A stretch of DNA of 9,969 bases from Chitinophagaceae bacterium. GTDB lineage: Bacteria; Bacteroidota; Bacteroidia; Chitinophagales; Chitinophagaceae. Below the pieces are notes generated by a model. That model was not told the DNA's origin and did not search any database. It was given only the letters and a program-made list of their open reading frames with translations. A program made the position numbers and the translations under genes. The stretch's first letter is position 1. Each line of letters starts with the position of its first letter. The stretch lies in NCBI GenBank assembly GCA_003509845.1, contig DOMR01000136.1, positions 1-9,969 of the forward strand. Reading direction: 5' to 3'. Positions 8,150 through 9,969 of the stretch are shown one piece after another.

Positions 8150-8199
8150 TATTTTACTAGAATTTAATTTTAAATGGAAGAAATTTAAATAACAATACT

Positions 8200-9705
8200 T
8201 TGAAAAAACATTTTTTACATATAGTCGTTACTTCCGTTTGTTTGTTTATATTTTCCTTCACACAAGGACAACAAAAAGTTACCAAGCCCAATATCATATA
8301 TATTTATGCAGATGATTTGGGATATGGAGAATTAGGATCCTACGGACAAAAGAAAATTAAAACGCCCTACTTGGATCAAATGGCCAGAGAAGGCATGCGC
8401 TTTACCCAACATTATAGTAGTGCGCCAGTATGTGCACCATCCCGTTGTATGTTGATGACAGGTAAAAATCCCGGACATACTTATATTAGAGGTAATTATG
8501 AATTAGGTGGTTTTGCAGATAATGAAGAAGGGGGACAAATGCCTTTGCATGAAGGTGCATATACCATGGCAAAAATGTTGAAAGAAAGAGGGTATGCTAC
8601 TGCGCTCGTTGGAAAGTGGGGTTTGGGTGTAACTGGAACTACTGGCACGCCATTAAAGCAAGGCTTTGATTATTATTATGGCTATTTGGATCAAAAGCAA
8701 GCGCATAATTATTACCCTACTCATTTATGGGAGAATGATCATTGGGATACTTTAAATAATCCTTTTATCAATGTGCATTCTTCTATCAATCCTGCCACTG
8801 CAACGGATGCTGATTTTGAAAAATATCGTGGTAAGGATTATGCGCCAGCAAAAATGACGGAAAAGGCTTTAGGTTTTATTGAAAAAAATAAAAGCAAGGC
8901 TTTTTTTCTTTATCTGCCTTATACCATTCCACATTTATCATTACAAGCACCGGCCGAATATGTACAAAAGTATATTGGACAATTTGAGGAGCAGCCTTAT
9001 TATGGTGATAAAGGATACGCGCCTAATAAATATCCATTAAGTACCTATGCAGCAATGATCAGTTTTCTGGATGAACAAGTGGGTATCATCATGCAAAAAA
9101 TAAAGGCCTTGGGTTTAGATGATAATACCATAATTATGTTTTCAAGCGATAATGGCGCTACTTTCTCAGCTGGAGTAGATGCAAAATTCTTCAATAGTGT
9201 TAGTGGCTTTAGGGGCCTTAAAATGGAAGTATATGAGGGGGGTATTCGTGTTCCCTTTATTGCAAGATGGCCGGGTAAAATAAAGGAAAATACAACATCT
9301 AATTTGTTGTCAGTACAGTATGATATTATGCCGACCTTGGCCGATTTAACGGGGAAGCCATTGAAGGATATGGATGGGGTTTCCCTATTGCCCACTTTAT
9401 TAAGTAAGCAAGTGCCTCAAACAAAACATCAATTCATGTATTTTGAATATCCCGAAAATGGGGGACAAATTGCAGTTCGATTAGGCAATTGGAAAGGGAT
9501 TCAAATGAATGTGCGAAAAAATCCAACCGGAAATTGGGAACTGTATGATATAGCGAATGACCCGTTTGAAAAAAATAATGTTGCACTGGCTAATCCAGCA
9601 GTCATTGATCAAATGAAATCAATTGTCAAGCAGCAACATATGCACCCACAAGTATTAGATTGGGAATTTATAGATCCTAAAATTAAAAAGGCGAATTCGA
9701 AATAA
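8200..9705 (+). CDS. Exported formylglycine-type sulfatase (arylsulfatase family S1)
   Basis: This 501-residue sulfatase hydrolyses a sulfate ester, probably in the periplasm. A signal peptide covers about residues 1-24 (KKH, then a hydrophobic stretch, ending near TQGQ); Cys14 is not in a good lipobox. The metal-site aspartates are in ADDLGYG (D38, D39). The maturation motif is CAPSR at 78-82 followed by MTG, so Cys78 would become formylglycine. Other expected residues are Lys139 in GKWGLG, His245 in PHLSLQAP, Asp317-Asn318 in SSDNG, Lys341 before EVYEGGIRVPFIARWPGK, and a C-terminal NWELYDIANDP. The histidine usual in GKWHLG is glycine (141), as in a recognised subset of bacterial sulfatases. 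The start is TTG: the signal peptide begins right there, a stop lies in frame at 8158-8160, and no ATG intervenes. It follows the GMC gene by 50 bp with no terminator, so co-transcription is likely. No maturation enzyme is in the window. Substrate unknown; a sulfated glycan or small sulfate ester is possible. Confidence 0.95.
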   Translation: MKKHFLHIVVTSVCLFIFSFTQGQQKVTKPNIIYIYADDLGYGELGSYGQKKIKTPYLDQMAREGMRFTQHYSSAPVCAPSRCMLMTGKNPGHTYIRGNYELGGFADNEEGGQMPLHEGAYTMAKMLKERGYATALVGKWGLGVTGTTGTPLKQGFDYYYGYLDQKQAHNYYPTHLWENDHWDTLNNPFINVHSSINPATATDADFEKYRGKDYAPAKMTEKALGFIEKNKSKAFFLYLPYTIPHLSLQAPAEYVQKYIGQFEEQPYYGDKGYAPNKYPLSTYAAMISFLDEQVGIIMQKIKALGLDDNTIIMFSSDNGATFSAGVDAKFFNSVSGFRGLKMEVYEGGIRVPFIARWPGKIKENTTSNLLSVQYDIMPTLADLTGKPLKDMDGVSLLPTLLSKQVPQTKHQFMYFEYPENGGQIAVRLGNWKGIQMNVRKNPTGNWELYDIANDPFEKNNVALANPAVIDQMKSIVKQQHMHPQVLDWEFIDPKIKKANSK

Positions 9706-9707
9706 AA

Positions 9708-9737
9708 AAACACCCTCCGCTTGCGCAAAGGGTGTTT
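9708..9737. terminator. Hairpin terminator between convergent genes
   Basis: AAACACCCT at 9708-9716 pairs with AGGGTGTTT at 9729-9737 around a 12-nt loop. Read on the minus strand, the stem is followed by seven T (plus-strand A7 at 9704-9710), making a good terminator for the leftward gene at the right edge. On the plus strand only three T follow, so it is weaker for the sulfatase transcript. It starts 2 bp after the sulfatase stop. Confidence 0.8.
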
Positions 9738-9798
9738 GAAATATTGGTTTGTCAATAGAAACCTAGTAGCCTTAATTTAAAGTGTAATGTATCGAAAC

Positions 9799-9969
9799 TT
9801 AATTAATCGTTTGCTCTGTAATTTTTCCGGTAGCTTTATTTTTTAATATTAATTTTTTCGCACCATAGTGGGTCATTTCTTCCTTCACTAAATAGTGTTC
9901 AGCATCATATTCCACCAAATGACTTTCCTTGGTTAATCCAGTTTTGCCTCTCCAAATATCTAATTGAAC
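9799..9969 (-). CDS. Unrecognised protein, C-terminal 56 residues
   Basis: An open minus-strand frame enters from the right edge and ends at TAA (9799-9801). I do not recognise the family. The fragment is polar and rich in lysine, glutamate and threonine, with VQLDIWRGKTGL at its start, EHYLVKEEMTHYGAKKL in the middle and NKATGKITEQTIN at the end. It shows no membrane segment, repeat or catalytic motif. Support for it being a gene comes from an uninterrupted frame to the edge, amino-acid composition typical of a soluble protein, and the hairpin with a T-run placed about 60 bp beyond its stop in the right orientation. The N-terminus and any signal peptide lie outside the window. It converges on the sulfatase and so is probably not part of the same unit. 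Confidence 0.55.
   Translation of the reverse strand, partial: VQLDIWRGKTGLTKESHLVEYDAEHYLVKEEMTHYGAKKLILKNKATGKITEQTIN

Noticed and set aside
9045..9395. 116-residue minus-strand frame inside the sulfatase
   Set aside because: Antisense to conserved sulfatase motifs including SSDNG and EGGIRVP; coding constraint belongs to the plus strand.
1..9969. CRISPR arrays, tRNA/rRNA genes, insertion sequences, defence or toxin-antitoxin modules
   Set aside because: No regularly spaced repeats, tRNA-like cloverleaf, transposase or such gene families were seen on either strand.

Overview
This AT-rich window looks like a chromosomal segment of a Bacteroidota bacterium, most likely of the Chitinophagaceae type. 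The reasons are a SusC/SusD outer-membrane pair, A-rich start regions without clear Shine-Dalgarno sites, sites resembling the Bacteroidota promoter (TTTG, 19-20 bp, TAnnTTTG), and a GMC dehydrogenase and sulfatase of types common in that phylum. The family-level placement is inference from style, not from a marker gene.

Layout: (1) Positions 1-1261, minus strand: pxpB followed by the N-terminal 176 codons of pxpC, two subunits of the ATP-dependent 5-oxoprolinase; pxpC runs off the left edge. (2) Positions 1262-1641: a divergent intergenic region with a good promoter candidate facing right, then a short hairpin ending in a C7-T8 homopolymer. (3) Positions 1642-6257, plus strand: susC and susD, 20 bp apart, closed by a perfect 16-bp-stem terminator at 6279-6314. 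(4) Positions 6467-9705, plus strand: a cytoplasmic-looking GMC flavin dehydrogenase with a probable iron-sulfur cysteine motif, then 50 bp later an exported formylglycine-type sulfatase starting at TTG. (5) Positions 9708-9737: a hairpin between convergent genes, then the last 56 codons of an unrecognised minus-strand gene that continues past the right edge.

How it may work together: SusC and SusD form a TonB-dependent 'pedal-bin' importer for an unknown ligand. The sulfatase would remove sulfate in the periplasm and the GMC enzyme would oxidise an alcohol group, probably of a sugar or glycoside. Co-location suggests a small locus for a sulfated or glycosidic nutrient, but the strong terminator after susD and the change in codon bias show that susCD and the GMC-sulfatase pair are separate transcription units. 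No glycoside hydrolase, lyase, regulator or sulfatase-maturating enzyme lies in the window, so the substrate cannot be named. The 5-oxoprolinase genes look like unrelated housekeeping neighbours.

I found no convincing evidence of an entirely new system. The items most worth following up are the orphan GMC large subunit with its C-x5-C-x3-C-P motif beside a sulfatase, and the susC leader with a hairpin and homopolymer tract downstream of a likely promoter.
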